Below are positions 25,710 through 33,054 of a DNA stretch of 64,000 nt, in pieces (within the stretch, counting starts at the first letter, position 1; each line of letters opens with the position of its first letter). Position numbers and translations under genes: made by a program. Source of the DNA: Xanthobacter dioxanivorans (lineage in GTDB: Bacteria > Pseudomonadota > Alphaproteobacteria > Rhizobiales > Xanthobacteraceae). The stretch lies in the NCBI RefSeq assembly GCF_016807805.1, contig NZ_CP063362.1, positions 3,762,501 through 3,826,500 of the forward strand, given 5' to 3'. The notes beneath the pieces are model-generated. The model did no database searches. It worked only from the letters and a program-made list of their open reading frames with translations, and was not told the DNA's origin.

Positions 25710-26206
25710 GCGCGCGCCTGTCCCTGCGGCCCTATCTGCCCGCCGACGCGCCGGTGCTGGCGGCCCTGTTCCGCGCCTCCATCCTGGATCTCACCGGCGA
25801 GGACTATGACGAGGAGCAGCAGGAGGCCTGGGCCGCCGCGGCCGACGACGAGGCCGCCTTCGCCGCGCGCCTCGCCGGCCAGCTCACTTTGGTGGCGCTG
25901 AAGGACGGCGCGCCGGCGGGCTTCGTCGCGCTCAAGGACAATACCCACATCGACCTGCTCTACGTGCACCCGGACGCCGCCGGCGCCGGCGTCGCCCGCG
26001 CGCTGTGCGATGCGGCGGAGGCGCTGGCGAAGGGCCGGGGCGCCAAGGCGGTGACGGTGGACGCCAGCGACACGGCGCTCGGCTTCTTCCAGAAGCGCGG
26101 CTACGAGGCCCACCGCCGCAACATGGTGCCGCTCGCCGACACCTGGCTCGGCAACACCGCCATGAAGAAGAAGCTGGGGGACAACGATGCCGTCCCCCGG
26201 CACTGA
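25706..26206 (+). CDS. GNAT family N-acetyltransferase
   Basis: Product of 166 residues. The acetyl-CoA-binding motif A is visible in [29 protein letters not shown], and the C-terminal strand signature is [19 protein letters not shown]. It starts within the cysS stop (ATGA overlap). The acceptor substrate is unknown. The gene order cysS-GNAT and the coupling suggest one transcript. Its 3' end overlaps the start of the DUF559 gene by 20 bases. Confidence 0.9.
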
Positions 26207-26861
26207 GGGGCGGAGCGCCGCGAAATCCTCCCGCGCAAGGGCCTTGCGCGAGAGCATGACGGATGCCGAGCAGAAGCTGTGGCGGATGCTGCGCGATCGT
26301 CGACTGGAGGGATCGAAGTTTCGCCGCCAAGTTCCGGTCGGCCCCTATGTTGCGGATTTCCTGAGCTTCCAGCACCGGCTGGTGGTGGAAGCGGACGGCG
26401 GCCAGCACGCGGAATCCGCGCGGGACGCGGTGCGCGATGCGTATTTCGCGGCCAATGGTTTCCGTGTTCTGCGGTTCTGGAACAACGACATCCTCTTGGG
26501 GACGGAGTCCGTTCTGGAAGCGATCTATCAAGCGCTGCGCGAAACCCCTCACCCCCAACCCCTCTCCCGCAAGGGGAGAGGGGAGGCAAAGTGGGGAAGC
26601 CCCTCTCCCCTCGCGGGAGAGGGTGGATCGCGGCGCGGCCGCGCGACGGGTGAGGGGGCTGGTGCCGCCAGATCCGTGGCGGGAGATGGACCGCACCGTC
26701 CCGCCACCCCTCACCCCCGGCCCCTCTCCCGCGAGGGGAGAGGGGAGGCAAAGCGGGACAGCCCCTCTCCCCTTGCGGGAGAGGGTGGATCGCGGCGCAG
26801 CCGCGAGACGGGTGAGGGGGCCGGCGTCGCCGCAGGAACGGCCGGAGGAAAGACCAGATCC
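26187..26861 (+). CDS. DUF559 endonuclease-like protein, reading frame continuous into cimA
   Basis: Residues 1-120 form a DUF559 domain related to very-short-patch-repair endonucleases: RALRESMTDAEQKLWRMLRDRRLEGSKFRRQ, then the nuclease core VADFLSFQHRLVVEADGGQH and a C-terminal NGFRVLRFWNNDILLG. The candidate catalytic residues are the Asp in VADF and the Glu in VVEADG. Start 26187 follows a G-rich ribosome site and overlaps the acetyltransferase gene. There is no stop codon after the domain. The frame runs through about 300 bases of REP-like repeat (translated as HPQPLSRKGRG and SPSPLAGEGGSRR) and joins cimA in the same frame. The end given is the base before the cimA ATG; the true product could be a 757-residue fusion. 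Confidence 0.62.
26545..26840. repeat. Two long copies of the REP-like repeat, in tandem
   Basis: Two similar units of about 125 bases at roughly 26545-26668 and 26705-26833. Each contains CCCCTCTCCCGC, GGGGAGAGGGGAGGCAAAG, a second inverted CCCCTCTCCCC...GGGAGAGGGTGG and the tail ATCGCGGCGC...GGGTGAGGG. They separate the DUF559 domain from cimA and contain no stop in that frame. Confidence 0.82.
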
Positions 26862-28460
26862 ATGCCGAGCAAAGAACGCCTCTACCTCTTCGACACCACC
26901 CTGCGCGACGGGGCGCAGACCAATGGGGTGGACTTCACCGTCGCCGACAAGATCCGGGTCCTGGGCCTGCTCGACCAGCTCGGGGTCGACTACGTGGAGG
27001 CGGGCTATCCCGGCGCCAATCCCACCGACACCCAGCTGTTCGCCGAGGAGCATCCGGCGAAGGCCCGCCTCACCGCCTTCGGCATGACCAAGCGCCCCGG
27101 CCGCTCCGCCTCCAACGATCCCGGCATCGCCGCGCTGCTCGCGGCCAAGGCGGACGCCATCTGCTTCGTCGCCAAGTCGTCCGCCTACCAGGTGCGGGTG
27201 GCGCTGGAGACCACGAATGAGGAGAACCTCGCCTCCATCCGCGAGAGCGTGGCGGCGGCGGTGGCCGCCGGCCGCGAGGCGCTGGTGGATTGCGAGCACT
27301 TCTTCGACGGATTCAAGGAAGACAGCGACTTCGCCCTCGCCTGCGCCCGCGCCGCCTACGAGGCCGGTGCCCGCTGGGTGGTGCTGTGCGACACCAATGG
27401 CGGCACGCTGCCCCATGAGGTGGAAGCCATCGTCGCCGAGGTGGTGAAGGTGGTGCCGGGCGACCACGTGGGCATCCACGCCCACAACGACACCGAGCAG
27501 GCGGTGGCGAACTCCCTCGCCGCCGTGCGCGCCGGGGCGCGGCAGATCCAGGGCACCCTCAACGGCCTGGGCGAGCGCTGCGGCAACGCGAACCTGTGCT
27601 CCATCATCCCGACGCTGCTGCTGAAGAGCGACTATTCCAAGCGCTTCGACATCGGCGTCTCGCCGCAGGCGCTGGCCGACATCGCCCATGTCTCGCGCAC
27701 CCTGGACGAGATGCTGAACCGCGCGCCGGACCGCCACGCCCCCTATGTGGGCGAGAGCGCCTTCGCCACCAAGGCCGGCATCCATGCCTCGGCCATCCTG
27801 AAGGATCCCGCCACCTACGAGCATGTGGCCCCGGAGGCGGTGGGCAACCGGCGCAAGCTGCTGGTCTCGGACCAGGCGGGCAAGTCCAACGTGCTGGCGG
27901 AGCTGGAGCGCCTCGGCGTGCCGGTGGACAAGGCCGATCCGCGCATCTCCCGCCTGCTCGACGAGGTGAAGACCCGCGAGGCGCTGGGCTATGCCTACGA
28001 GGCGGCGGACGCCTCCTTCGCCCTTCTGGCGCGGCGCGTGCTCGGCAACGTGCCGGACTTCTTCGACGTGGAGCGCTTCAGCGTGAAGGTGGAGCGGCGC
28101 TTCAACGCCAAGGGCGAGATCACCACCGTGGCCGAGGCCATCGTCAAGGTGAAGGTGGGGGAGGAGACGCTCCTCTCCGCCGCCGAGGGCAACGGCCCGG
28201 TGAACGCCCTCGACCTCGCTCTGCGCAAGGATCTGGGCCGGTACCAGCCCTTCATTTCCGGGCTGCACCTCACCGACTATCGCGTGCGCGTGCTGAACGG
28301 CGGCACCGAGGCGGTCACCCGCGTGCTCATCGAGAGCGCGGACGAGACCGGCGACCGCTGGACCACGGTCGGCGTGTCGCCCAACATCATCGACGCCTCG
28401 TTCGAGGCGCTGATCGATTCCATCACCTGGAAGCTGCTGAAGGAAGGCGCGCCGGCCTGA
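26862..28460 (+). CDS. cimA: (R)-citramalate synthase
   Basis: HMG-CoA lyase-like TIM-barrel enzyme that joins pyruvate and acetyl-CoA to (R)-citramalate, the entry to the threonine-independent isoleucine route. Signatures are LYLFDTTLRDGAQTNGVDFT, LVDCEHFFDGFKED, the metal-binding HAHNDTEQAVAN, and GTLNGLGERCGNANLCSIIP. A C-terminal regulatory (LeuA-dimer-like) domain from about residue 390 senses end product. Start 26862 has GGAGGAA 11 bases upstream; 532 residues is the usual length. The frame is also open upstream through repeats to the DUF559 domain. Confidence 0.93.
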   Translation: MPSKERLYLFDTTLRDGAQTNGVDFTVADKIRVLGLLDQLGVDYVEAGYPGANPTDTQLFAEEHPAKARLTAFGMTKRPGRSASNDPGIAALLAAKADAICFVAKSSAYQVRVALETTNEENLASIRESVAAAVAAGREALVDCEHFFDGFKEDSDFALACARAAYEAGARWVVLCDTNGGTLPHEVEAIVAEVVKVVPGDHVGIHAHNDTEQAVANSLAAVRAGARQIQGTLNGLGERCGNANLCSIIPTLLLKSDYSKRFDIGVSPQALADIAHVSRTLDEMLNRAPDRHAPYVGESAFATKAGIHASAILKDPATYEHVAPEAVGNRRKLLVSDQAGKSNVLAELERLGVPVDKADPRISRLLDEVKTREALGYAYEAADASFALLARRVLGNVPDFFDVERFSVKVERRFNAKGEITTVAEAIVKVKVGEETLLSAAEGNGPVNALDLALRKDLGRYQPFISGLHLTDYRVRVLNGGTEAVTRVLIESADETGDRWTTVGVSPNIIDASFEALIDSITWKLLKEGAPA

Positions 28461-28504
28461 GCGCCTGTCGGCGTTACTTCCTGAGCGCCTGGCGGCGTTA
28501 CTTG
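28457..28504. repeat. 24-bp direct duplication at the cimA/ku convergent ends
   Basis: Two adjacent copies of a 24-base unit beginning CCTGAGCGCCTG and ending CGGCGTTACTT differ at one base. The first copy contains the cimA stop and the second the ku stop, so the duplication includes the 3' end of ku. Confidence 0.85.
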
Positions 28505-29298
28505 CCGCCGCGCCTCCTCCCGGCCGAAAGGCTGCGTTTCAGCGCGTCCATGATGTTCACCACGTTGGAGGCCGGCTCCGGCGCGGCGGCGGCCTTCGGC
28601 CTACGCGCCGGGCGCTTGCTGCGCTTGGCCGCGATGAGGCCGAGCAGGGCGTCCTGCACCGGGTCTTCCACCATGTCCGGCGTCCACGGGCGGGTGCGCT
28701 CGGCGATCAGCTTCTTCACCAAAGCAAGGGCGGCCTTGTCGGGGCCGCCATCCGCTGCGGGCGCCCCGTCGAACCGGCGCACCTCGTCGCCGTAGCGCAG
28801 GGTCCACAGCACCAGGCCGCGCCCGCGCGGCTCGACCATCACGGCGCGCTCGCGCCGGTAGAGGACGAGGCGGGCAAGGGCCGCCGTCCGGCTCTGCGCC
28901 ATGGCCTCGCGGATGACGGCGAATGCCTCCGTGCCCACCTCGTCGTCGGGCACCAGGTAATGCGGCGCGTCCAGATACGCCCAGCCGACGCTGTCGCGCG
29001 GCACGAAGCGGTCGATGTCGATGGTGCGGGTGCTGTCGAGGGCGATGGCGTCGAGCTCCTCGTCCTCCAGCAGCACATAGCTGTTCTCGCCGGTCTGGTA
29101 GCCGCGCGCCGCGTCGGCCTCGTCCACCGCCTTGCCCGTCCCTTCGTCGAAATAGCGGGACACCACGCGGTGGCCGGTGGCGCGGTTGAGGGTATGGAAG
29201 CGCAGCTTCTCGCGCTCGCTCGTCGCCGGCGTCATGGCCACCCGGCAGGTGACGAGGGAGAGCTTCAGATAGCCTTTCCAGAAGGAGCGCGGCGCCAT
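28498..29298 (-). CDS. ku: Ku protein (non-homologous end joining), first copy
   Basis: Ring-forming homodimer that binds DNA double-strand ends and recruits LigD. The 266-residue product begins MAPRSFWKGYLKLSLVTCRVAM, as bacterial Ku does. Core motifs include NRATGHRVVSRYFDEGTGKAV, ELDAIALDSTRTIDIDRFVPRD and YLDAPHYLVPDDE. The C-terminal tail is basic (RRPKAAAA...RSLSAGRRRGGK). A second Ku gene lies at 39419 next to ligD, so this organism probably has paralogues as in other rhizobia. It is followed on the same strand by no related gene; small DUF3008 and DUF2934 genes precede it. Confidence 0.95.
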   Translation of the reverse strand: MAPRSFWKGYLKLSLVTCRVAMTPATSEREKLRFHTLNRATGHRVVSRYFDEGTGKAVDEADAARGYQTGENSYVLLEDEELDAIALDSTRTIDIDRFVPRDSVGWAYLDAPHYLVPDDEVGTEAFAVIREAMAQSRTAALARLVLYRRERAVMVEPRGRGLVLWTLRYGDEVRRFDGAPAADGGPDKAALALVKKLIAERTRPWTPDMVEDPVQDALLGLIAAKRSKRPARRPKAAAAPEPASNVVNIMDALKRSLSAGRRRGGK

Positions 29299-29327
29299 GG
29301 TCGCCTCACCAGCCTGCCGGACCGGGC

Positions 29328-29516
29328 TCAGTCACGGGGCGCATGCGCGGGCTTGCCCTTCCTCTTGGTGGATGCGAGGTCATGGAGCTCCTTCTCGCTC
29401 ATGGAATCCACCATGGAGTGGGAGGCGCCCTTCAGCTTGCTTTTCGGCTGCTCGCCGCGCTTGGCCGCAAGCGCCGCGCCGGCGGCCATCTGCTGGGCTT
29501 TCGATTTGGCAGGCAT
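29328..29516 (-). CDS. DUF3008 family small protein
   Basis: Product of 62 residues: MPAKSKAQQMAAGAALAAKR at the start, then a SEKELHDLASTKRKGKPAH motif typical of this short, basic family found in rhizobia and relatives. No function is known. It lies 29 bases upstream of ku on the same strand and may share its transcript; similar small proteins are often found among stress genes. Confidence 0.85.
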   Translation of the reverse strand: MPAKSKAQQMAAGAALAAKRGEQPKSKLKGASHSMVDSMSEKELHDLASTKRKGKPAHAPRD

Positions 29517-29538
29517 AAGATCTCCTCCCGCCGCTAGG

Positions 29539-29572
29539 GCACATTCGGCGAACATCGGTTTGCCGAATGTGC
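29539..29572. repeat. Inverted repeat with 11-base arms
   Basis: GCACATTCGGC and GCCGAATGTGC flank a 12-base spacer, between the DUF2934 and DUF3008 genes. It could be a terminator stem for the minus-strand DUF2934 gene, but no T-run follows. Confidence 0.6.
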
Positions 29573-29591
29573 TCCAGGCTTTTGTTTCGAC

Positions 29592-29640
29592 GCGTTTTCT
29601 TGACGCAATACCGGAGTCCGCTTTTGCTGAAAACGCTCTA
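29592..29640. repeat. Rhizobial-type intergenic palindromic element, copy 1
   Basis: GCGTTTTCTTGACGC at one end and GAAAACGCTCTA at the other; the outer 8 bases are inverted complements. The DUF2934 stop codon lies inside the element. A related copy in the same orientation is at 29981-30028. Confidence 0.7.
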
Positions 29641-29829
29641 ATAGGACCGTCGCCCCTTGAGCACCTGGAGCTCCGCCATCTCCCAGTGGGCGCGGTCGCG
29701 GCCCTGCGGATAGCCTTCCTCCCGCCAGATGGCGTGGGCGCGCCGGCGGATCTGGTCGCGCTCGGTTTCGGTGAGGCCGCGCAGCGCAATGTCGGCGGAT
29801 TTCTCCGGCGTGCTGGTGGTCTGCGGCAT
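29638..29829 (-). CDS. DUF2934 family small protein
   Basis: Product of 63 residues; the DUF2934 signature is DQIRRRAHAIWREEGYPQGR followed by the acidic-aromatic end DRAHWEMAE. Start 29829 has GAGGAGGG upstream. Function unknown; common in Hyphomicrobiales and Burkholderiales. It ends within a repeated palindromic element. Confidence 0.85.
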   Translation of the reverse strand: MPQTTSTPEKSADIALRGLTETERDQIRRRAHAIWREEGYPQGRDRAHWEMAELQVLKGRRSY

Positions 29830-29980
29830 GCATCCCTCCTCTTGCATCGGGCGCGCGGCAACCGCCGCCCGCCACAGACCAACGATCCCCGCCGCGGCCG
29901 GTTCCCGGCTTCCGCCGCGACGGGCGGGGCGCTTGCCCGCTTCATGGAATCGGGGAAACGCCCTATGTCTTTGCGTGATC

Positions 29981-30028
29981 GCGTTTTCTTCACGCGAACC
30001 GGTCTCCACTTCCCTCGAAAACGCTCTA
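29981..30028. repeat. Rhizobial-type intergenic palindromic element, copy 2
   Basis: Begins GCGTTTTCTTCACGCGAACC and ends CGAAAACGCTCTA. It matches copy 1 at 29592 in order and orientation with about 70% identity by eye. It lies 34 bases before the aldehyde dehydrogenase gene, so it is part of that gene's promoter region. Confidence 0.72.
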
Positions 30029-30061
30029 AAAGGGAAACCGATCGAACCCGAGGAGATGGTG

Positions 30062-31594
30062 ATGTCCCGCTTTCCCGAACCCGGCATCCTTCCGTCTGAG
30101 GCCAGGGAGATCCTGACGCGGCTCGGCGTCGGCGGCGATGCCCTCAGGGGTCCGCGCGCGGCGTGCTCGCCGCTCACCGGCGAGGTCCTGGCCCATGTGC
30201 CGGAGATGGGTGCGGGGGAGGTGGAGCGGGCCATCGCCCGCGCCCACGCCGCCTATCTTGCCTGGCGCACGGTGCCGGCGCCGCGGCGCGGCGAGCTGGT
30301 GCGCCTGTTCGGCGCGGAGCTGCGCGCCGTCAAGGCGGACCTCGCCGCCCTGGTGACGCTGGAGGCGGGCAAGATCGCCTCGGAAGGGGCGGGCGAGGTG
30401 CAGGAGATGATCGACATCTGCGACTTCGCCACCGGCCTGTCGCGCCAGCTCCACGGCCTGACCATCGCTACCGAGCGGCCCGACCACCGGATGATGGAGA
30501 CCTGGCACCCCATGGGCGTGGTGGGCGTCATCTCCGCCTTCAACTTCCCGGTGGCGGTGTGGTCGTGGAACGCGGCGCTGGCCTTCGTCTGCGGCGATGC
30601 GGTGGTGTGGAAGCCCTCGGAGAAGACGCCGCTCACCGCGCTGGCGGTGGATGCCGTCTTCCGCCGGGCCGCCGCGCGCTTCGGCGACGTGCCGGAGGGG
30701 CTCTCCACCCTGGTGCTGGGCGGCCGCGACGCGGGCGAGGCGCTGGTGGACGATGCGCGCGTGCCGATTATTTCCGCCACCGGCTCCACCGCCATGGGCC
30801 GGTCCGTGGGGCCGCGCGTCGCCGAGCGCTTCGGCCGCGCCATCCTGGAGCTGGGCGGCAACAACGCCGCCATCGTCTGCCCCTCGGCCGATCTCGACCT
30901 CACGGTGCGGGCGGTGGCCTTCGCCGCCATGGGCACCGCTGGCCAGCGCTGCACCTCGCTGCGCCGCCTCATCGTGCACGACGGGATCTATGACGCGCTC
31001 GTCGCGCGGCTGAAGACGGCCTACGGCTCTGTGAGCGTAGGCGATCCGCGCGCGGCGGCAACGCTGGTGGGGCCGCTCATCGACGGCGCGGCGTTCGGCA
31101 CCATGCAGCTCGCCCTCGACGCCGCGCGCGCCGCCGGCGGCACGGTGACCGGCGGCGAGCGGGTGGGGGAGGCGGCCTTGCCCGGCGCCTTCTATGTGCG
31201 TCCCGCCTTGGTGGAGATGCCGGCGCAGACCGACACGGTGGCGGCGGAGACCTTCGCCCCCATCCTCTACGTGCTGCGCTACGGCGCCTTTGCCGAGGCG
31301 GTGCGCCTCAACAACGAGGTGCCCCAGGGCCTCGCCTCCTCGGTGTTCACCACCGACCTGCGGGAAGCCGAGCTGTTCCTGTCCGTCACCGGGTCCGACT
31401 GCGGCATCGCCAACGTGAACATCGGCCCGTCGGGGGCGGAGATCGGCGGCGCGTTCGGCGGCGAGAAGGAGACCGGCGGCGGGCGCGAGGCCGGCTCCGA
31501 CAGCTGGAAGGCCTATATGCGGCGCGCCACCAACACCATCAATTACGGCATGAAGCTGCCGCTGGCCCAGGGCGTGACCTTCGAGGTGGGATGA
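30062..31594 (+). CDS. ALDH7-type aldehyde dehydrogenase (AmaB-like, piperideine-6-carboxylate/aminoadipate semialdehyde)
   Basis: NAD-dependent aldehyde dehydrogenase of 510 residues. The catalytic Cys is in GTAGQRCTSLRRL and the general-base Glu in AILELGGNNAAIV. The pattern GPSGAEIGGAFGGEKETGGGREAGSDSWKAYMRR marks the ALDH7 (antiquitin/AmaB) family, whose bacterial members oxidise alpha-aminoadipate semialdehyde/piperideine-6-carboxylate in lysine catabolism. Start 30062 (MSRFPEPG) has GAGGAG 7 bases upstream; another ATG lies two codons earlier. Its neighbourhood with gcdH and a CoA transferase suggests a lysine-to-glutarate route. The exact substrate is inferred from the family. Confidence 0.9.
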   Translation: MSRFPEPGILPSEAREILTRLGVGGDALRGPRAACSPLTGEVLAHVPEMGAGEVERAIARAHAAYLAWRTVPAPRRGELVRLFGAELRAVKADLAALVTLEAGKIASEGAGEVQEMIDICDFATGLSRQLHGLTIATERPDHRMMETWHPMGVVGVISAFNFPVAVWSWNAALAFVCGDAVVWKPSEKTPLTALAVDAVFRRAAARFGDVPEGLSTLVLGGRDAGEALVDDARVPIISATGSTAMGRSVGPRVAERFGRAILELGGNNAAIVCPSADLDLTVRAVAFAAMGTAGQRCTSLRRLIVHDGIYDALVARLKTAYGSVSVGDPRAAATLVGPLIDGAAFGTMQLALDAARAAGGTVTGGERVGEAALPGAFYVRPALVEMPAQTDTVAAETFAPILYVLRYGAFAEAVRLNNEVPQGLASSVFTTDLREAELFLSVTGSDCGIANVNIGPSGAEIGGAFGGEKETGGGREAGSDSWKAYMRRATNTINYGMKLPLAQGVTFEVG

Positions 31595-31748
31595 GGTGCG
31601 AGGCGGGGGAGGCGGGCTCTTCCCTTTGCGGCGGCAGGGCCTGCCGGCCGCTGCTCGCGGTCCGCAGTGGCGCCTTCCCTCGCGAGCAGCGAGATTAAAA
31701 GCCGACATGCCGTCCATGCGGCGGCTTTCCGTGAGGGGAGCAGGGGCA

Positions 31749-32189
31749 GTGAGAGTGAGGGACTTTACGACAAAGCAGATGGGCGATGCCTGTGAAATGC
31801 TCGTCGCAGCTGAATTGACGCTCGCCGGAATTCCCGCCCTGAAGGTTCCCGACAACTGGCCGCAGTACGATGTGATTGCTCAGCCGCTCGGACTTCCGCC
31901 GCAGCGCATCTCTGTAAAGTCCCGCACTTTCAAGGTCGGATCAGCCTATGTGGAGTACAACGAGCCAGATCAATTCGACTGGCTTGCAATTGTTATCTTG
32001 GGCCAAGGCGAAGGCCATGGCCGCGCCATCTATGTCATCCCGCGCGCCGAGGCCGCCAAAGTGGCGCGGCAGGACAAGCCGACAAGCAAGACCGCGAACA
32101 TTAGGTATTTTCGGATCGACGAGGTGGAGCGCCTTTTTTCCAGATACCGGAACAATTTCGCGCTCGGGGCGCCGTCCGGCCTGCCATAG
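31749..32189 (+). CDS. Putative PD-(D/E)XK nuclease-like protein of lower G+C content
   Basis: Frame of about 146 residues starting with one of two GTGs (31749 or 31755; a G-rich ribosome site precedes). It begins VRVRDFTTKQMGDACEMLVAAELTLAGIPALKV, and continues DNWPQYDVIAQPL and QRISVKSRTFKVG. The order E...D...xVK (Glu in CEMLVAAEL, Asp in QYDVI, Lys in ISVKSR) fits the PD-(D/E)XK nuclease fold as seen in Holliday-resolvase-like and homing-type families. Codon use is more A/T-rich than in neighbours (ACA, GAA, ATT, TTT), suggesting horizontal gain. No partner methylase or toxin is adjacent. Function is uncertain; an upstream ATG at 31707 is an alternative start. Confidence 0.62.
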   Translation: MRVRDFTTKQMGDACEMLVAAELTLAGIPALKVPDNWPQYDVIAQPLGLPPQRISVKSRTFKVGSAYVEYNEPDQFDWLAIVILGQGEGHGRAIYVIPRAEAAKVARQDKPTSKTANIRYFRIDEVERLFSRYRNNFALGAPSGLP

Positions 32190-32248
32190 GAAGCGAGGAG
32201 CATCCGGTTCTGGGCCGTGGAGCGACCGCGATCGGAGCTTCCCAACCC

Positions 32249-32830
32249 TCACCCCTCCCGCGGCTGCATCCCGCGCAGGACGAGGTCGAAATAGTCCTGC
32301 GCCACGTCCTCGGCGCTCTTTTTTCCGCCGGGCTTGAACCAGCGCACCATCCAGCTCAGCAGCGAGAGCACCGCGCGCCCGGTCATGGCCGCGTCGATGC
32401 CCCGGAAGGAGCCGTCGGCGATGCCGGCGGCGAGGATCTGGCGCAGCAGGCCCTCATGGGCATCGCGCAGGCGCAGGGCGTCGTCCTTGAGCTCGGCATT
32501 GGCCATGCCGGAGAAGCCCACCAGCATGGTGACGAAGCAGTCGTAATTGTCCGCGAGGAAGCGGGCGTGGGCCATCATGTAGTGGCGCAGGCGCTCCACC
32601 GGCGGATCGGCCTCCTTCACCGCCTTGGCCGCGGTTTCGTAGAGGCCGGTGAGGGTGAAGATGATGATGGCGTCGTAGATCTCCTGCTTGGAGGAGAAAT
32701 AATTGTAGATGGCGCCTTTGGAATAGTTCATGGCGCGGGCGAGCTCGTTGAGCGAGCTTTCGGAATATCCCTTCTGGGCGAACAGCTCCGCCGCCTTGCG
32801 CAGGATTTCCGCGCGCGGGTCCTGCATCAT
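32249..32830 (-). CDS. TetR/AcrR family transcriptional regulator
   Basis: N-terminal helix-turn-helix at about residues 8-55 (EILRKAAELFAQKGYSESSLNELARAMNYSKGAIYNYFSSKQEIYDAII), then an all-helical ligand-binding domain; 193 residues, as usual. The ATG at 32830 is the first canonical start. The same frame stays open about 150 bases further upstream and would code for a basic AT-hook-like stretch (RGRPRKGP...ARLGRPP) but contains no ATG, GTG or TTG. The gene is divergent from the acyl-CoA dehydrogenase operon and probably represses it from the site at 32989. Ligand may be an acyl-CoA; inference from context. Confidence 0.9.
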   Translation of the reverse strand: MMQDPRAEILRKAAELFAQKGYSESSLNELARAMNYSKGAIYNYFSSKQEIYDAIIIFTLTGLYETAAKAVKEADPPVERLRHYMMAHARFLADNYDCFVTMLVGFSGMANAELKDDALRLRDAHEGLLRQILAAGIADGSFRGIDAAMTGRAVLSLLSWMVRWFKPGGKKSAEDVAQDYFDLVLRGMQPREG

Positions 32831-32988
32831 CGGCGGGCGCCCCAGCCGCGCGGCGGTGGCCGGACCCTTGCGCGGCCGCCCGCGCCGGCCCGCCGAGGCC
32901 TGTCCTCCAGGCTCGTCCGTGTCGCGGTCGTCCCTGTCGCGTTCTTCCTGCAGCGGTGCGCTCCCTTGACTGATGCGTGATAGTTATA

Positions 32989-33000
32989 TACCGACTGGTA
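32989..33000. promoter_or_regulatory. Candidate TetR operator between tetR and gcdH
   Basis: TACCGACTGGTA has complementary outer arms TACC and GGTA around four bases, in a locally A/T-rich spot between the divergent genes. Short palindromes of this type are common targets of TetR regulators of acyl-CoA genes. Supported by position and symmetry only. Confidence 0.45.
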
Positions 33001-33054
33001 GGAATGTAAATGCAGCCCGGCAATGACCGCCGGGCCTCCAGCGGGAGACACGCC

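Noticed and set aside
26101..26751. Minus-strand frames across the DUF559-cimA repeats
   Set aside because: They translate the palindromic repeats and oppose a recognised domain.
33010..33054. Start of gcdH at 33010
   Set aside because: The ATG at 33055 has GGGAGA at the right distance and matches the family N terminus; the earlier ATG lies beside the operator-like site.
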